DNA of 5,405 nt from an uncultured Eubacterium sp. GTDB lineage: Bacteria > Bacillota > Clostridia > Lachnospirales > Lachnospiraceae. Numbering within the stretch: the stretch's first letter is position 1; each line of letters begins with the position of its first letter. A model generated the notes under the pieces. The model was given only the letters and a program-made list of their open reading frames with translations, was not told where the DNA came from and did no database searches. The position numbers and the translations under genes are program-made. This document shows positions 5,200 to 5,405 of the stretch, piece by piece. The stretch spans positions 1 to 5,405 of the forward strand of contig CAKRKO010000120.1 of NCBI GenBank assembly GCA_934358495.1, written 5' to 3'.

Positions 5200-5405
5200 T
5201 GAGAGTTGACTTCTCGCATAGGTGACGAACAACTAGATTATATTTGAGGGGAAATTTGAACTCACATTGTGCTATTTTGCAGGAAAAAATTTGAATATTT
5301 CTATTATTTAGAACTTTGAAAATAATAATAGGATAAGTGAGCGGATTCCGTTCAGAAATAGAAAATCTCCCGGAGCAGATGTATGAAGATACTTTGTTTT
5401 CGGGA
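5200..5405. other. Intergenic region with no supportable gene
   Basis: These 206 bases after the antiporter gene are AT-rich. A small stem sits at the stop codon (ATG-A-GAG, 5199-5205, with CTC-G-CAT, 5213-5219), but no T-run follows, so it is not a clear terminator. A 9-bp direct repeat AAATTTGAA occurs at 5252-5260 and 5287-5295. TTGCAG (5277-5282) and TATTAT (5302-5307) could form a weak promoter with an over-long 19-nt spacer. TCCCG (5368-5372) pairs with CGGGA (5401-5405) at the very end, so a structured leader may continue past the window. Confidence 0.4.

Noticed and set aside
5246..5294. 12-codon leader peptide starting at TTG 5256 after GAGGGG
   Set aside because: Very short, non-ATG start and only 4 nt spacing; no codon bias or regulatory context to support it.
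1..5405. CRISPR array, insertion sequence, tRNA or rRNA gene
   Set aside because: No regularly spaced repeats, transposase, terminal inverted repeats, tRNA cloverleaf or rRNA sequence was seen on either strand.

Overview
This window appears to come from a low-to-moderate GC anaerobic Firmicute, most likely a Clostridia member of the Lachnospiraceae type. That placement is an inference from strong AGGAGG-type ribosome binding sites, AT-rich intergenic regions with vegetative (sigma-A-like) promoters, and the protein families present. No rRNA or other taxonomic marker lies in the window. Five protein-coding genes can be supported, in two divergent groups.

Left half, minus strand: a GntR/FCD-family transcription regulator (507-1199) is followed 17 nt later by a YqeY (GatB/YqeY) protein (52-489), and the two almost certainly form an operon. 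The left edge (1-29) carries an intrinsic terminator that works for a plus-strand gene lying outside the window. The 312-bp divergent region (1200-1511) is rich in signals. It holds a near-consensus minus-strand promoter for gntR, a 24-bp near-perfect palindrome just downstream of the predicted start (likely the regulator's own operator), and an imperfect 73-bp-offset duplication of the gntR ribosome-binding region.

Right half, plus strand: a class I/II PLP-dependent aminotransferase (1512-2696), a short Sfp-type 4'-phosphopantetheinyl transferase (2888-3445) and an NhaC-family antiporter (3547-5199). A very strong promoter overlaps the aminotransferase stop codon. The 191-bp gap after it encodes a strikingly base-paired RNA (13 bp plus one bulge, then a 6-bp stem with a GAAA tetraloop, plus a mutually exclusive alternative helix). 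I cannot match this RNA to any riboswitch or small RNA family I know. It is the best candidate for something undescribed here. A second long inverted repeat, with 11-bp perfect arms, spans the transferase stop codon and leads into the antiporter gene. The last 206 bp hold no gene I can support.

How the pieces may work together (inference): the GntR/FCD regulator probably autoregulates and may control the divergent aminotransferase in response to a carboxylate or amino acid ligand. The NhaC-type carrier could move the related substrate or supply ion balance. The phosphopantetheinyl transferase has no carrier-protein gene nearby, so its target lies elsewhere.
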